64,000 nucleotides of DNA from Anderseniella sp963700895 (GTDB lineage: Bacteria > Pseudomonadota > Alphaproteobacteria > Rhizobiales > Aestuariivirgaceae): the NCBI GenBank assembly GCA_963700895.1, contig CAVOZI010000016.1, forward strand, positions 1-64,000, read 5' to 3'. The position numbers were made by a program, and so were the translations under genes. Below are positions 1 to 8,379 of the stretch, one piece after another. The notes under the pieces were generated by a model. It was not told the origin of the DNA, searched no databases, and saw nothing but the letters and a program-made list of their open reading frames with translations. Within the stretch, counting starts at the first letter, position 1. Each line of letters starts with the position of its first letter.

Positions 1-176
1 AAATGCCCTTGGCCCAAGTTGAACAGTGTTGCCGGAACAGACGCGGAACACACCTTCATAAGTCATTGAATTTCGTAGATGTGGGTTTGATGCCGAAAAA
101 GAGTGTAATAACAACATTTTCGTGAGAGCGGCTGATTTCATTGATTCCAGGTGGGATTGGCGATAACAACATCGTC

Positions 177-832
177 ATGTTCGTTGTCGAAAGAGTTGCC
201 CGCGGTCATCGCTACCTCTACCTCGTCGAAAGCGTGCGCGAGGGCAAAATGGTGCGCCAGCGCACCATCAAGGCGCTCGGGCGCAAAGATGCACTCGTCG
301 CCAGCGGGGAACTCGACCGGCTCGCAGCCTCCATCGCGCGGCATGCTGAGCGCTGCGTTATCCTTTCCGACATCGACGCGGGCAAAATCCAGGCTCTGCG
401 CATTGGAGGCCCGCTGCTGTTCGCCCGGCTGTGGGAGTGGCTCGGGATCGATGCCGTACTGGCTGAGGTGCTGGAGGGGCGTGCATTTGGCTTTGATGTC
501 GAACGCGCCATATTCGTTGCCACCCTGCACCGGCTGTTCGTCTCGGGCTCGGATCGATCCTGCACCGACTGGATGAAGAGCTACGCCATCGAGGGGGCAG
601 AGGAACTGGCGCTTCATCACTTCTACCGCGCCATGGCCTGTGCCAGGAGAAGGGGTTGCGCCCCGAGTGGCAGCCGCTGCTCAACGATCTCGACCGGCTC
701 CAGCAGGCAACAATCGAAAAAGACGGCAAGGTCGTCACGACGCGCACACATGTGACAGGCGAGGTTGGAAACGTCTTCAAGGCCGCCGGTATCGCGCTCC
801 CGGTAAACCTGAGCGAACAGCCACAGGCATAG
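177..832 (+). pseudogene. IS1634-type (IS4-like) transposase, internally deleted remnant
   Basis: The first part (from ATG 177 to about 635) reads as the N-terminal domain of an IS1634-type transposase, with MFVVERVARG followed by a basic IKALGRK segment and a helical region ending near LHHFYRAM. After about 640 the homologous-looking reading continues in another frame (EWQPLLNDLDRLQQATIEKDG ... NLSEQPQA, stop 830-832), which resembles the extreme C-terminus of the same family. The whole catalytic centre between the two is absent, so this is an internal deletion plus frame change and cannot encode a working enzyme. Imperfect direct repeats (16 bp, 14 identical) at 13-28 and 935-950 flank the remnant. 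Family assignment is from recognition, without alignment. Confidence 0.6.
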
Positions 833-1134
833 GCGCTGGTGAACTCGTCAATCAGGTCGAAGCGGGGCATTTCTTGGTCTCCTCTAGGCCATCCGGCTTA
901 ATGTCTGGCCGGCTGTTGATGAGGAGAGGCTAGACCCAACTTAAACAGTGCTTTTGATAAATCCCAAGCATATCAATAAGGTGCGCGCAGGCGCACGAGT
1001 GTTACCACTACATTTGTGATTGCTGTGTGGTCGCGCTGGCACGCGCCAGCACCTACGTCCCGAACGCCGGTAGCAGTGGTCCAATCCAGCCAAAAGCCAA
1101 GTCAACCTGGACAGGCAAACTGGTCTCAGTAGCT

Positions 1135-2695
1135 GGTCGCCTGTGAAGAATCCGGTTTGTCAGGCCAGGCGGATATGTGCCTGACTTTGCGGGAACAGGA
1201 TGGCGGCCAGGATGAGCAACAAAAGTTGCTTGAACCACGCCAGCAGGAGCCGGAAGTTGTGGCCGATTGCGCAGAGCAGGACGTTGATGGCATCTCCCCC
1301 GGCGCCCTTGAGGGCGTTTCGTTCGAGATGGCCGTCCTGCTTCATGTGACCGATGACCGGCTCGATGGCGTTTCGCCGTCGCAGTTCGCGCCTGATGGTG
1401 GGTGAGGTTATGCCGCGGGTGTGGGAGACATGGACCTGCAGCCCCTGGCGGTCGACCCCGTGGCCACGGTAGCCACGATCGACATAGGCGCGGGTGGGCT
1501 TTCTTGTGGTGATACGGGCGACCTGGTCAAGTTGGGCGCCGAGCGTGTGGCCGTCATACGGATTGCCGGGCAGCGACATGGCACCGAGCACGAACTGTCC
1601 GCCCTTGCAGCGCTCGTTGGTGGTGGCGAATGAGGCCTTCACGCCAAACTCGTACCGGTTACGGGCCTTGCCCTTGCCGATGCACTCGACCTCCGGGGCA
1701 TGGAAGGCATAGAGCTTCCCGGTGTCGCCGGGTTGCTGGCCGTGGATCGTCCGGGCCCGCTCCAGGACGCTGGCAAGCGCCTTCAGGCGCACCGGGTCAT
1801 CTGCGATCTTGCGCTCGATGTCGCGGATCAGCCGGCCCAGACGCGTGCGCATGAAGCGTAGATGCGCCTTGGCCTGCTTGTGGCCACGGCCATGCATCAG
1901 GCGGGCCGCCTCGGTCCTGGCCCGGCGTGCCACCCGCAGGTAGGACTGGCGCAGCCGCACGCCATGGGTCCCGGCAGCCCGGTTCAGCCACTCGATCGCG
2001 CGCAGCATGAGATGGCTGTCGGTGGGATGGGCCACCGCCTTGGTCTGCACCGTGGTGTCGACCGTGACACGTTCGAGCTGGCGCTCGCTGACGGCTCCGC
2101 TTGCCATGGCAATCGAGATCGTCTCGGCCAGAAGCGCTTCGAGCCTGTCACCATCCATGCGCTTGCGCCAGCGCGTCATTGATGACCGGTCGGCGGGTAG
2201 GACATGCTGGAAATGGGTCTCGCCGCAGAAGGCCTGGTAGTACGGGTTCTCGACCCAGGCCGCGCACACAGCCTCGTCCGACAAACCCTTGATGTGCTTG
2301 ATCAGGTGCAGCCCCACCATCAGCCGTGTCGGAAGCCCGGGACGGCCGACATGCTCCACGAAGGTGGCGCCGTAGAGCGCATCAAGCCGGTCCCAGTCGA
2401 TGCGGTCCGCCAGCTGCAGCAGTTCGTGCCGGCGATCCAGGATCGCCGCAAGGCTTTCGCGGAACATGTCGGTCTGCAGCGTCGGGTCAGGCTTCCTGGG
2501 GCGCATCGGAGGGGCTCCTCTTTAATCTCCCGACAGTGAATCAGAGCATGCCCGCAATGCCCAGACCCCACCTGCACGGCTGCGCAAAAACGCAAGAAAA
2601 TGCTGCCAAATCGTCACAACCTTGCAAAACTGGATACTTCAACACCCGCCGAAAACACCGTAATCTCAACCAGTTGCGAGTTGATCACAGGCGAC
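1135..2695 (-). mobile_element. Complete IS5-family insertion sequence
   Basis: One long transposase gene is bounded by inverted ends. The left end reads GGTCGCCTGTGA from 1135 and the right end reads TCACAGGCGAC up to 2695, which are reverse complements over 11 bases. Outside both ends lies the same 5-mer TAGCT (1130-1134 and 2696-2700), consistent with a short target duplication. Because AGCT is itself palindromic, the exact boundary is uncertain by a few bases. The element is about 1.56 kb, usual for this group. Confidence 0.7.
1160..2506 (-). CDS. IS5-family transposase
   Basis: A DDE transposase of 448 residues, full length for the IS5 subgroups with large proteins. The N-terminal part (about 1-120) is the DUF772-like domain (RPGLPTRLMVGLHLIKH). 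The catalytic acids are visible as D in RVTVDTTVQ, D in AYVDRGYRG and E in RNAIEPVIGHMKQDG. The start ATG at 2506 lies just inside the right terminal repeat. The reading frame is intact with no internal stop, so the element may still be active. It lies between a degraded IS1634 remnant and the DUF2950/DUF3300 genes, in a segment rich in insertion sequences. Confidence 0.9.
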   Translation of the reverse strand: MRPRKPDPTLQTDMFRESLAAILDRRHELLQLADRIDWDRLDALYGATFVEHVGRPGLPTRLMVGLHLIKHIKGLSDEAVCAAWVENPYYQAFCGETHFQHVLPADRSSMTRWRKRMDGDRLEALLAETISIAMASGAVSERQLERVTVDTTVQTKAVAHPTDSHLMLRAIEWLNRAAGTHGVRLRQSYLRVARRARTEAARLMHGRGHKQAKAHLRFMRTRLGRLIRDIERKIADDPVRLKALASVLERARTIHGQQPGDTGKLYAFHAPEVECIGKGKARNRYEFGVKASFATTNERCKGGQFVLGAMSLPGNPYDGHTLGAQLDQVARITTRKPTRAYVDRGYRGHGVDRQGLQVHVSHTRGITSPTIRRELRRRNAIEPVIGHMKQDGHLERNALKGAGGDAINVLLCAIGHNFRLLLAWFKQLLLLILAAILFPQSQAHIRLA

Positions 2696-2700
2696 TAGCT

Positions 2701-3193
2701 GCTCTTGCTGTGGTGATGGCTACCGTCCTCGGCTTCTAGGGCGGTTGGACGCGGCACATTTAGGACTACCTGAGTCGATCCGAAATTCGGCAGCTTTTGA
2801 GTGCACTCCGGACATTCTCCGGTCAATGCGAGACCGGCCGCAGTTGACCCGACTCGGACATCTCAGTGCAGTGCAGTTAATGGCAGTACCGAGCCACAAC
2901 AGACATTCAATTTGCGACACCAAAGTCAGAAATAACCGCCGGCTCTCGGCCAGTGTCCACTAAGCGCAGCTCACAGCAGAGGTTTGCCTAGTGGATTGAT
3001 TCAGACTGATGGTTCCGCTTGAGAATGGCGAAAATCCTAGGACTTAAGGGCGGTTCTGCGGGACTCATCCGTTACGTTTTAACCACTAGTAACCTTTCCT
3101 CGACCTCATGCACTCCTGTTCGCGGCATAATCTGTTAGTTTGTAGCGGTTGGACCTGCTGTGATCTGATTGACGTTGGGCGACTAATACCCAT
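2701..3193. other. Gene-free stretch between IS5 element and DUF2950 gene
   Basis: No convincing gene. The segment begins at the right flank of the IS5 copy and contains one copy (2763-2862) of an imperfect 100-bp repeat that recurs after the IS630 element. The rest (2870-3193) is lower in GC than the core genes to the right and shows no RNA gene or strong hairpin that I can recognise. Confidence 0.6.
2763..2862. repeat. Dispersed imperfect repeat, copy A
   Basis: The block running from GGACTACCTGAGTCG through GGCAGCTTTT, GGACATTC and GTTGACCC to TCGGACAT aligns by eye, in the same order and spacing, with 6977-7079. Both copies sit a short distance beyond the right end of an insertion sequence. 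They could be fragments of one older element or a genome-wide intergenic repeat. No coding potential is apparent. Confidence 0.6.
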
Positions 3194-4135
3194 TCAATCT
3201 TTCACAATGGACCAAGAATCACTTGGATTGAAGCGGCGTATTTTCGGCGCAATGTCATTGGTCTTGTCGCCCAGATCTGCCTCATAGACGATGCCTGCAT
3301 GGTTGACGACGAAAGTGTGCACACCCGTCTCGGCATACTTGGCAGGCCAGGCCACAAGCCCAAACCCGGCAATCATGTTGCCGTTGATCACATAGTTATA
3401 GCGCCCGCCCGCGACAAGGTCGCCCTGGGCCTTGAGGATGCGGAACTTGTAGCCGAAATAGCCGTCCCCCGCATTCGCCTTGTCCATCGCGGCCTGATCA
3501 ACAAAAGGGCCAACCGGGCTTTCACCGTCGCCTTGTTCTATGGGCCAGTAAAGACCGTCTGTCGTGCCTTCGCTGCTGATCAGCTTCTGTGCATACTCAA
3601 GTACACCGTCTCCGTCATGATCGGCGCTGACATATTCGCGCTGCGCCTCCACATAAGCCTTCATGGTGGCAATAGCCTGTAGCTCGTTCTCACCCACGCG
3701 GCGGTTGATAATCTCTTCCAGGCCGGCATAGGTATCAAAGGCCCACTTACCATCGTCGTTTTTGCGTAGCGGGAACGGGAACGGCCACACCTCGTGACCG
3801 ATCTTTAATATGCGCTGATCCCCGTCTTCCTCAACGCTCAGGAGTTTTGCAGCACCTTCCCGGATCTCAGCAACTCGCTCAGTAACCCCCTCAGCCTTTT
3901 GAAACTCGACCGTATCCAACCCCAACAATTGGGTCAGGCCCTCAAAATCATTAGCTGCCAAGGTTGCCTTGAATGCAGTGACTGCGTCTTCTGCTGTTTC
4001 AAACGCCGTAGGATGAGCAGCGACAAAACGCTCGAAGCGAGCGTCGGCCGCCCAGACCACCGGGTATAGGGATGTCGCACCGAGCAGCAAACCAGCCCCC
4101 AGCAGCGCGGAACAGATTTTAATGTGCATGTTCAT
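3194..4135 (-). CDS. DUF2950 family secreted protein
   Basis: A protein of 313 residues with an N-terminal signal peptide (basic MNMHIK, hydrophobic core, cleavage likely after VVWAADA near residue 31). The body matches the DUF2950 family pattern: an early helical region (FETAEDAVTAFKATL), then QAIATMKAYVEAQREY, a segment DHDGDGVLEYAQK, GLYWP and a C-terminal part with GYFGYKFRIL and GFGLVAWPA. The molecular function of the family is unknown. The DHDGDG stretch looks like an acidic calcium-type loop, which is inference. It lies 24 bases after the DUF3300 gene on the same strand, a pairing known from other proteobacteria, so the two are probably co-transcribed and act together in the periplasm. 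Confidence 0.88.
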   Translation of the reverse strand: MNMHIKICSALLGAGLLLGATSLYPVVWAADARFERFVAAHPTAFETAEDAVTAFKATLAANDFEGLTQLLGLDTVEFQKAEGVTERVAEIREGAAKLLSVEEDGDQRILKIGHEVWPFPFPLRKNDDGKWAFDTYAGLEEIINRRVGENELQAIATMKAYVEAQREYVSADHDGDGVLEYAQKLISSEGTTDGLYWPIEQGDGESPVGPFVDQAAMDKANAGDGYFGYKFRILKAQGDLVAGGRYNYVINGNMIAGFGLVAWPAKYAETGVHTFVVNHAGIVYEADLGDKTNDIAPKIRRFNPSDSWSIVKD

Positions 4136-4159
4136 CTGAGTGTCTCTCTGTCTCTGGGA

Positions 4160-5551
4160 TCAACGCCGGCGCTTGCCACCGCCACCACGCTTGACCTGCT
4201 TGTGACCACCGCCGCGACTGGTACTGCGTGACCGCTTTGCACCTCCGCCCATGCTCTTGGCACCACGGGTAGAATGTCTCTGGGTTTTTTTGCCGTGGCT
4301 CACTTTGCCAACTGGAGAGGCCTTCTTGGGACGGCTGTCCCGCTTGGCCGCAGCCTTCGGTTTGCTTGCCTTTCGGGTCGCCTGTTTTGTGCTGGATCGT
4401 TTCTTTGCCGTTGCGCCAGAGGCCTTTCCTGGTCGTTTGGCTGTCTTGTCACGTACCCCTTGGCTCGGTTTGGCCTTGCGGTCACCGGGTTTTGCCTTCA
4501 ACCCTTCCAACGTGCTGGCCCGGACATCCTTCACTGGGCGACCTGCCTTGGCCGCTCGATTTGCCGGACGCGCCCGATCACGGGTCTGTGCCTTGTTCTT
4601 CAGGCTGTTGCGATCATTGGACTTCAGGTTGTTCTTGAACTCCTTGCGGTCAATCTTACCAATCTGGTTTTTGTCGAAATTGATCTTGTTCCGGTCAACA
4701 TTGCGCCAGTCGACATCGTTGATGTTGACCTTGCCGGTGAAGTCCCGGTTATTGAAGCAGTTGTTGCAATCGATGTTGACATCGTTGCCCCACCTGCTGC
4801 CGCCCCACACGCCCCAGTCGTTCCAGTCAACTGCTGCAGCAAAGATGGAACCGGTCACGAACCCGGCAAAGAATGGCGCTGCCGGACTGTAATAGTAGGG
4901 ATAAGGATCTGGATAATAGCTGATTGGAGCCGGAGCATAGTTCGGCACGTAGAGCATTTCCGGCTCATACTGCGGCACATAGATAACTTCCGTGCTGGCA
5001 GGCTGGATGATGATGTTATCTTCTTCCTTGACCACCTTGACCTTCTCATCGGTCTTTATAACGCCCTGGGCCACGGCACGCTCGCGCAGCTGCTGGATGG
5101 CGATCAGCACGTCTTCCTGCTGGTTGACCAGCGCATCCCCAAAGGCCTGGGTCCAGTCAAGGTCCTCGCTCATCATGGTGATGATTTCTGGGTAGTTCAG
5201 TAGCGAGACGACGCTGCCATCCCAGTCTACCTTCGGCTCCAGGTCCGGCTTGGTCTTGCGTTGCTCCAGAAATCGGTCCGCCTCGATGATCTCAAGCGGG
5301 TAAAGCGAGGCCGCGGATATCAACGCCACTAGTTCATCCGGATACAGCGCAATCCGCGCGACCAGGACCTCCAGTTCTTCCTCGGACAGCGGCTCTGGCG
5401 CCTCGGCCGTTGCCGCATCGCTGGCGTCAGTCACCATCTCTGCCGTAGCTTGTGTCTCTTGCGCATCTGCTTGGAGAATAAGCAAACTTGGGACCGCAAA
5501 GGCTAGCAACCCAGTAAGGCCAAAAATTACGGCTTTTCTGAACATTTGCAT
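4160..5551 (-). CDS. DUF3300 family secreted protein with basic C-terminal tail
   Basis: I place the start at ATG 5551 (MQMFRKAV) because a strong GGAGGTG ribosome site lies just upstream; an in-frame start 13 codons earlier lacks one. The product has 463 residues. A signal peptide of about 30 residues precedes the DUF3300 domain (roughly 60-230), which carries LYPDELVALISAASLYPLEI, DWTQAFGDAL and PQYEPEMLYVPNYAP. A short hydrophobic stretch (FFAGFVTGSIFAAAVDW) follows, then an Asn/Asp-rich block containing CNNC. The last 170 residues are rich in Lys, Arg, Ala and Gly and end GGGGKRRR. The tail could bind nucleic acid, lipopolysaccharide or other anionic polymers, which is inference. The gene pairs with DUF2950 downstream. 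Confidence 0.88.
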   Translation of the reverse strand: MQMFRKAVIFGLTGLLAFAVPSLLILQADAQETQATAEMVTDASDAATAEAPEPLSEEELEVLVARIALYPDELVALISAASLYPLEIIEADRFLEQRKTKPDLEPKVDWDGSVVSLLNYPEIITMMSEDLDWTQAFGDALVNQQEDVLIAIQQLRERAVAQGVIKTDEKVKVVKEEDNIIIQPASTEVIYVPQYEPEMLYVPNYAPAPISYYPDPYPYYYSPAAPFFAGFVTGSIFAAAVDWNDWGVWGGSRWGNDVNIDCNNCFNNRDFTGKVNINDVDWRNVDRNKINFDKNQIGKIDRKEFKNNLKSNDRNSLKNKAQTRDRARPANRAAKAGRPVKDVRASTLEGLKAKPGDRKAKPSQGVRDKTAKRPGKASGATAKKRSSTKQATRKASKPKAAAKRDSRPKKASPVGKVSHGKKTQRHSTRGAKSMGGGAKRSRSTSRGGGHKQVKRGGGGKRRR

Positions 5552-5639
5552 ACTCACCACCTCCAAATCCACGAAGCCTCGAAAAGGCAATCTATTTCTA
5601 ACTTTTGTATCAACGCTAACAAGTCATTCACCCGAGGTC

Positions 5640-5752
5640 TAGCAGGCTGTTGAAAAAGCATCTCACGGCGATGGTTTTCGCTTGCTTCACTGAGGCTTAG
5701 TGGATCTGGAAGCCTGGCTCGATCGCAAGGGCAAAGGCAAGGAGGCCAACTA
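5640..5752 (+). pseudogene. Scrap of a second IS5-type transposase element
   Basis: The stretch TAGCAGGCTGTTGAAAAA near 5640 resembles the ends of IS5/IS1182-type elements. At 5706-5750 one frame reads LEAWLDRKGKGKEAN, close to a conserved internal motif (RKGKGKEA) of IS5-family transposases. It stops exactly where the IS630 element begins, so the IS630 copy apparently landed in or beside this remnant. The piece is only a few dozen codons long, so the assignment is tentative. Confidence 0.45.
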
Positions 5753-5835
5753 ATACCAACCGGCGTAGTGGTTGACTCAAGTGGGTAGGCAAATCAGCGA
5801 TTGTCTGACTCGATGTGGCAAACAGGAGGTTTGCC

Positions 5836-6899
5836 ATGGTTGCTGCGACACCCCTTCGCTCTGACTTCTCTGCCACGGATATGAGGGTTCTGGCCCGGGC
5901 ATCGAAGGATGCCAACCAGACCCGGCGTCTGTTGGCCTTGGCGAGTATTTATGATGGCGGCTCACGCCGGGCTGCCGCCAAGGTTGGCGGCGTCACGGCG
6001 CAGATCATCCGTGACTGGGTGGTGCGGTTCAATGCCAGAGGTCCCGATGGCCTGCTGGATGGCAAGGCGCCCGGGCGGGTGCCAAAGCTGAACGAGGCAC
6101 AGCGGCAGGCGCTGGTTGAGCTGATTGAGCGTGGCCCAATCCCGGCGATTGACGAGGTGGTGCGCTGGCGCCTGAAGGACCTGGTCCAGTGGCTTTACCG
6201 GGAGTACCGCATCTCCATTGATGAAAGCACGTTGGGGCGGATGTTGAAGGCGATGGGCTACCGCAAGCTGTCGGCCCGGCCACACCATCATGCCCAGAAC
6301 GAGCTGCAGGCAGAGCATTTTAAAAAAAAAGCTTCCCGGAACAGATCGACGCCATCCAATGTGGCCTGCCGACCGACACCGCGATAGAGCTGTGGTGGCA
6401 GGATGAGGCCCGTATCGGGCAGAAGAACAAGATCACCCGGCGCTGGGCCCGGCGTGGCACCAGGCCATCAGCCCCGCAGGACCAGCGCACTTCATCGGCC
6501 TATATCTTCGGGGCCATCTGCCCGGCCAAAGGCAAGGGAGCTGGCCTGGTGATGCCGTGGTGCGATACCGAGGCCATGAATGCGCATCTTGTCGAGATCA
6601 GTGCCCAGGTCGATATCGGCGCCCATGCCGTCCTCATCCTCGATCAGGCTGGATGGCATTCCTCGAAGCAACTCAAGGTCCCCGGCAACATCACGCTGCT
6701 GTTCCTGCCGCCGAAGTCGCCAGAACTCAATCCGGTTGAGAACGTCTGGCAGTACCTGCGTGACAACTGGCTGTCCAATCGGGTCTTCCGCTCCTACGAC
6801 GATATTGTCGCTCTGTCATGTCAGGCCTGGAACAACCTCATCGACCAGCCCTGGAAGATCATGTCTATCGGCTTGCGCGACTGGGCACATCGGTACTGA
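5836..6899 (+). CDS. IS630-family transposase, split across two frames at an A-run
   Basis: The start ATG at 5836 follows AGGAGG at 5824-5829. The first frame encodes the helix-turn-helix half (ASIYDGGSRRAAAKVGG, then LKAMGYRKLSARPHH) and would stop at 6385-6387. After the run of nine A residues (6322-6330) the family continues one base back, giving FKKKSFPEQIDA and the catalytic half: D in WWQDEARIG, D in LILDQAGWH and E in SPELNPVENVWQYL, ending at 6899. The product joined by a -1 shift is about 354 residues, close to the usual IS630 length. The split may be programmed slippage, which some IS630 members use, or a simple mutation. The sequence alone cannot decide. Confidence 0.8.
6319..6333 (+). 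promoter_or_regulatory. Candidate -1 frameshift (slippage) site in IS630 transposase
   Basis: The sequence TTTAAAAAAAAAGCT, with codons TTT AAA AAA AAA GCT in the first frame, contains nine consecutive A residues at the exact place where the transposase homology moves to the -1 frame. Such runs allow ribosome or RNA polymerase slippage. No clear downstream stimulatory hairpin was identified by eye. Confidence 0.5.
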
Positions 6900-6976
6900 T
6901 CAATGCCGGTTGGTATAAGGTATCAGACGTCAAGAACCCTTTCCCACAAGACTGATGACCGTTCCTGGCCCATTCC

Positions 6977-7079
6977 GGACTACTTGGGTCGCGTCGGAAG
7001 TAGGCAGCTTTCGGGGCCACAACGGACCTTGATGCGGGGAGCTAAAACCGGCTGCTGTTGACCCCAATCGGACATTTCT
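6977..7079. repeat. Dispersed imperfect repeat, copy B
   Basis: It has the same ordered blocks as copy A: GGACTACTTGGGTCG, GGCAGCTTTC, ACGGACCTT, ACCGGCTGCTGTTGACC and TCGGACATTTCT. The orientation relative to the neighbouring insertion sequence is the same as in copy A. Function unknown. Confidence 0.6.
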
Positions 7080-7195
7080 ATCTCTGGCTGAGGCTCAAGA
7101 GTCAGGACCTCGGGGGCTTGGTTTTAGCCAGGCGAGGCAGCTGCAAACTGCAGCTTTGAAGGCAGATCAGATTATCCGTATAGAATAGCGAGCAG

Positions 7196-7228
7196 ATAAA
7201 AAAATAGCGTGACCGAAGCCACGCTATT
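7196..7228 (-). terminator. Rho-independent terminator of the porin gene
   Basis: The inverted 9-mers AATAGCGTG (7203-7211) and CACGCTATT (7220-7228) form a stem with an 8-base loop. Read on the minus strand the stem is followed by a run of T (the A-run at 7198-7204). It lies 24 bases past the stop codon of the outer-membrane gene. Confidence 0.88.
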
Positions 7229-7251
7229 CTTGAATCCATCGTCAGTCCTGA

Positions 7252-7977
7252 TCAGAACTTGAAACGAATACCGCCAAGAACGGCATGAGATTCATAGTCA
7301 GTAGATGATGCACCCCGTGAAACTGCTGAAACAGGCTCAATAGACACGTCTCCAGCATTGAAGTATCGATACTGAACATCCAGGATCATGTTGGGAGTAA
7401 TCTCGTAGCCTGCGCCAGCAATAAGCTGCCAAGCAAACACCGTGTCGCTGTCATCCATGACGATGGTCGAACCATTACCGAATCCATGATTGTCAAACTC
7501 GACTTGGGCAACCCCAATGCCGCCACCCCCGTAAAGGGAAAATGGACTACCGGTATTCAGATCAAACAAGATGTTGGCCATTCCGGCCAAGGCTGATGTT
7601 TCTCCAACCGGCCCAGGAGCAGCGCCACCGCCAGTTGATGTGTGGGATTTCACATCATTGTTACGATAGCTCAGCTCACCTTCAATCCGAAGACCAAGTG
7701 GCCCCATCGTCTGACCTAGATCATAACCTATAGCACCGCCCACAACGAAGCCGGTGTCGTACTTGTTAACGATTGCATCGTCTGCTTGATTGAGCGTGAC
7801 GTCGAACGCCGTACTGTCTAGCCAGTTAGCGCCGCCAAAAGCTCCGAAGTACCAACCACCCGTGTAGGCAGGCATCGGTTCTGGCATCGGTGTGTAGAGG
7901 TCAGCAGCCTGTGCAGCCGCTCCCATCATCAGGATGGAGCTGGCAGCCAATGCCATGGTCCGAAACTTCTTAATCAT
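7252..7977 (-). CDS. Omp25-like outer-membrane beta-barrel protein
   Basis: The product of 241 residues starts at ATG 7977 (MIKKF), with AAGGGGAA a few bases upstream. A signal peptide ends at the AQAA site near residue 24. The mature part begins DLYTPMPEP and then shows alternating beta strands with Gly/aromatic girdles: WYFGAFGGANW, GFVVGGAIGYDLG, LRIEGELSYRNN, LYGGGGIGVAQVEF and WQLIAGAGYEI. It ends in the typical C-terminal strand HAVLGGIRFKF, the BAM recognition signature. This matches the small porin/Omp25 and OmpW-like family of alphaproteobacteria, which provide outer-membrane integrity. The gene has its own terminator and appears monocistronic. Confidence 0.88.
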   Translation of the reverse strand: MIKKFRTMALAASSILMMGAAAQAADLYTPMPEPMPAYTGGWYFGAFGGANWLDSTAFDVTLNQADDAIVNKYDTGFVVGGAIGYDLGQTMGPLGLRIEGELSYRNNDVKSHTSTGGGAAPGPVGETSALAGMANILFDLNTGSPFSLYGGGGIGVAQVEFDNHGFGNGSTIVMDDSDTVFAWQLIAGAGYEITPNMILDVQYRYFNAGDVSIEPVSAVSRGASSTDYESHAVLGGIRFKF

Positions 7978-8379
7978 CAAACTTCCCCTTAAATCGTTTT
8001 GTAGACAGAGTTCACAGTAAACCGTCAGGCTGCAAATAACATTGCTACCTTAAGAGTTCCATTAACTTATTTCTCAGGCTTCAAATCCGGGTGCTTTTTT
8101 GGAGAACTGTTGCATTTTTGTCACAGGCGAATGCTGTTGCAGAGATTACCAATTGGTAAGCGTTATTTCGGGAGCCTAAAGTCGTACTTGTTGAAGTGAC
8201 TGCAACTGGCACAAAACGGCCGGTTTGGACGCTCGGCTAGTTAGTCCGCTTTCGAGGGTAGATCAGACATTCTGGGTTGATCGTTAGAGACTCCGTACAT
8301 GACCCGGAGTTGTCATTGGGCAATGTGCAAGGCGGCAGCTTCAATGTAGGCCTCACCTAAAACCAATCCATGAGCCTCC
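7978..8379. other. Gene-free stretch upstream of the porin gene
   Basis: This region must hold the porin promoter (reading left). It is AT-richer than the core of the window. Around 8225-8275 the text GTCCGCTTTCGAGGG...CAGACATTC weakly resembles the dispersed repeats at 2763 and 6977, but the match is too poor to call. No RNA gene was recognised. Confidence 0.5.

Larger units (their letters stand above)
5753..6916 (+). mobile_element. IS630-family insertion sequence
   Basis: The 12-base sequence ATACCAACCGGC at 5753-5764 is repeated in inverse orientation (GCCGGTTGGTAT) at 6905-6916 and encloses a two-frame transposase. The left end is preceded by TA, the standard target dinucleotide of IS630/Tc1 elements. 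The right flank reads AA rather than a clean TA, so either the duplication has changed or the ends are a base or two different. The size of about 1.16 kb is normal for the family. Confidence 0.8.
6900..7251. other. Gene-free stretch between IS630 element and porin gene
   Basis: It contains the right end of the IS630 element (to 6916), copy B of the dispersed repeat (6977-7079) and a terminator belonging to the porin gene (about 7196-7228). I see no gene. Confidence 0.6.

Noticed and set aside
358..870. Leftward open frame opening MPRFDLIDEF after a GAGGAGA site, like the first residues of IS5 transposases.
   Set aside because: Similarity ends after about seven residues, and the rest is antisense to the IS1634 remnant. 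Too short to support an IS5 start fragment.
8215..8275. Possible third copy of the dispersed repeat.
   Set aside because: Only a few short blocks match and the order is incomplete; chance is as likely.
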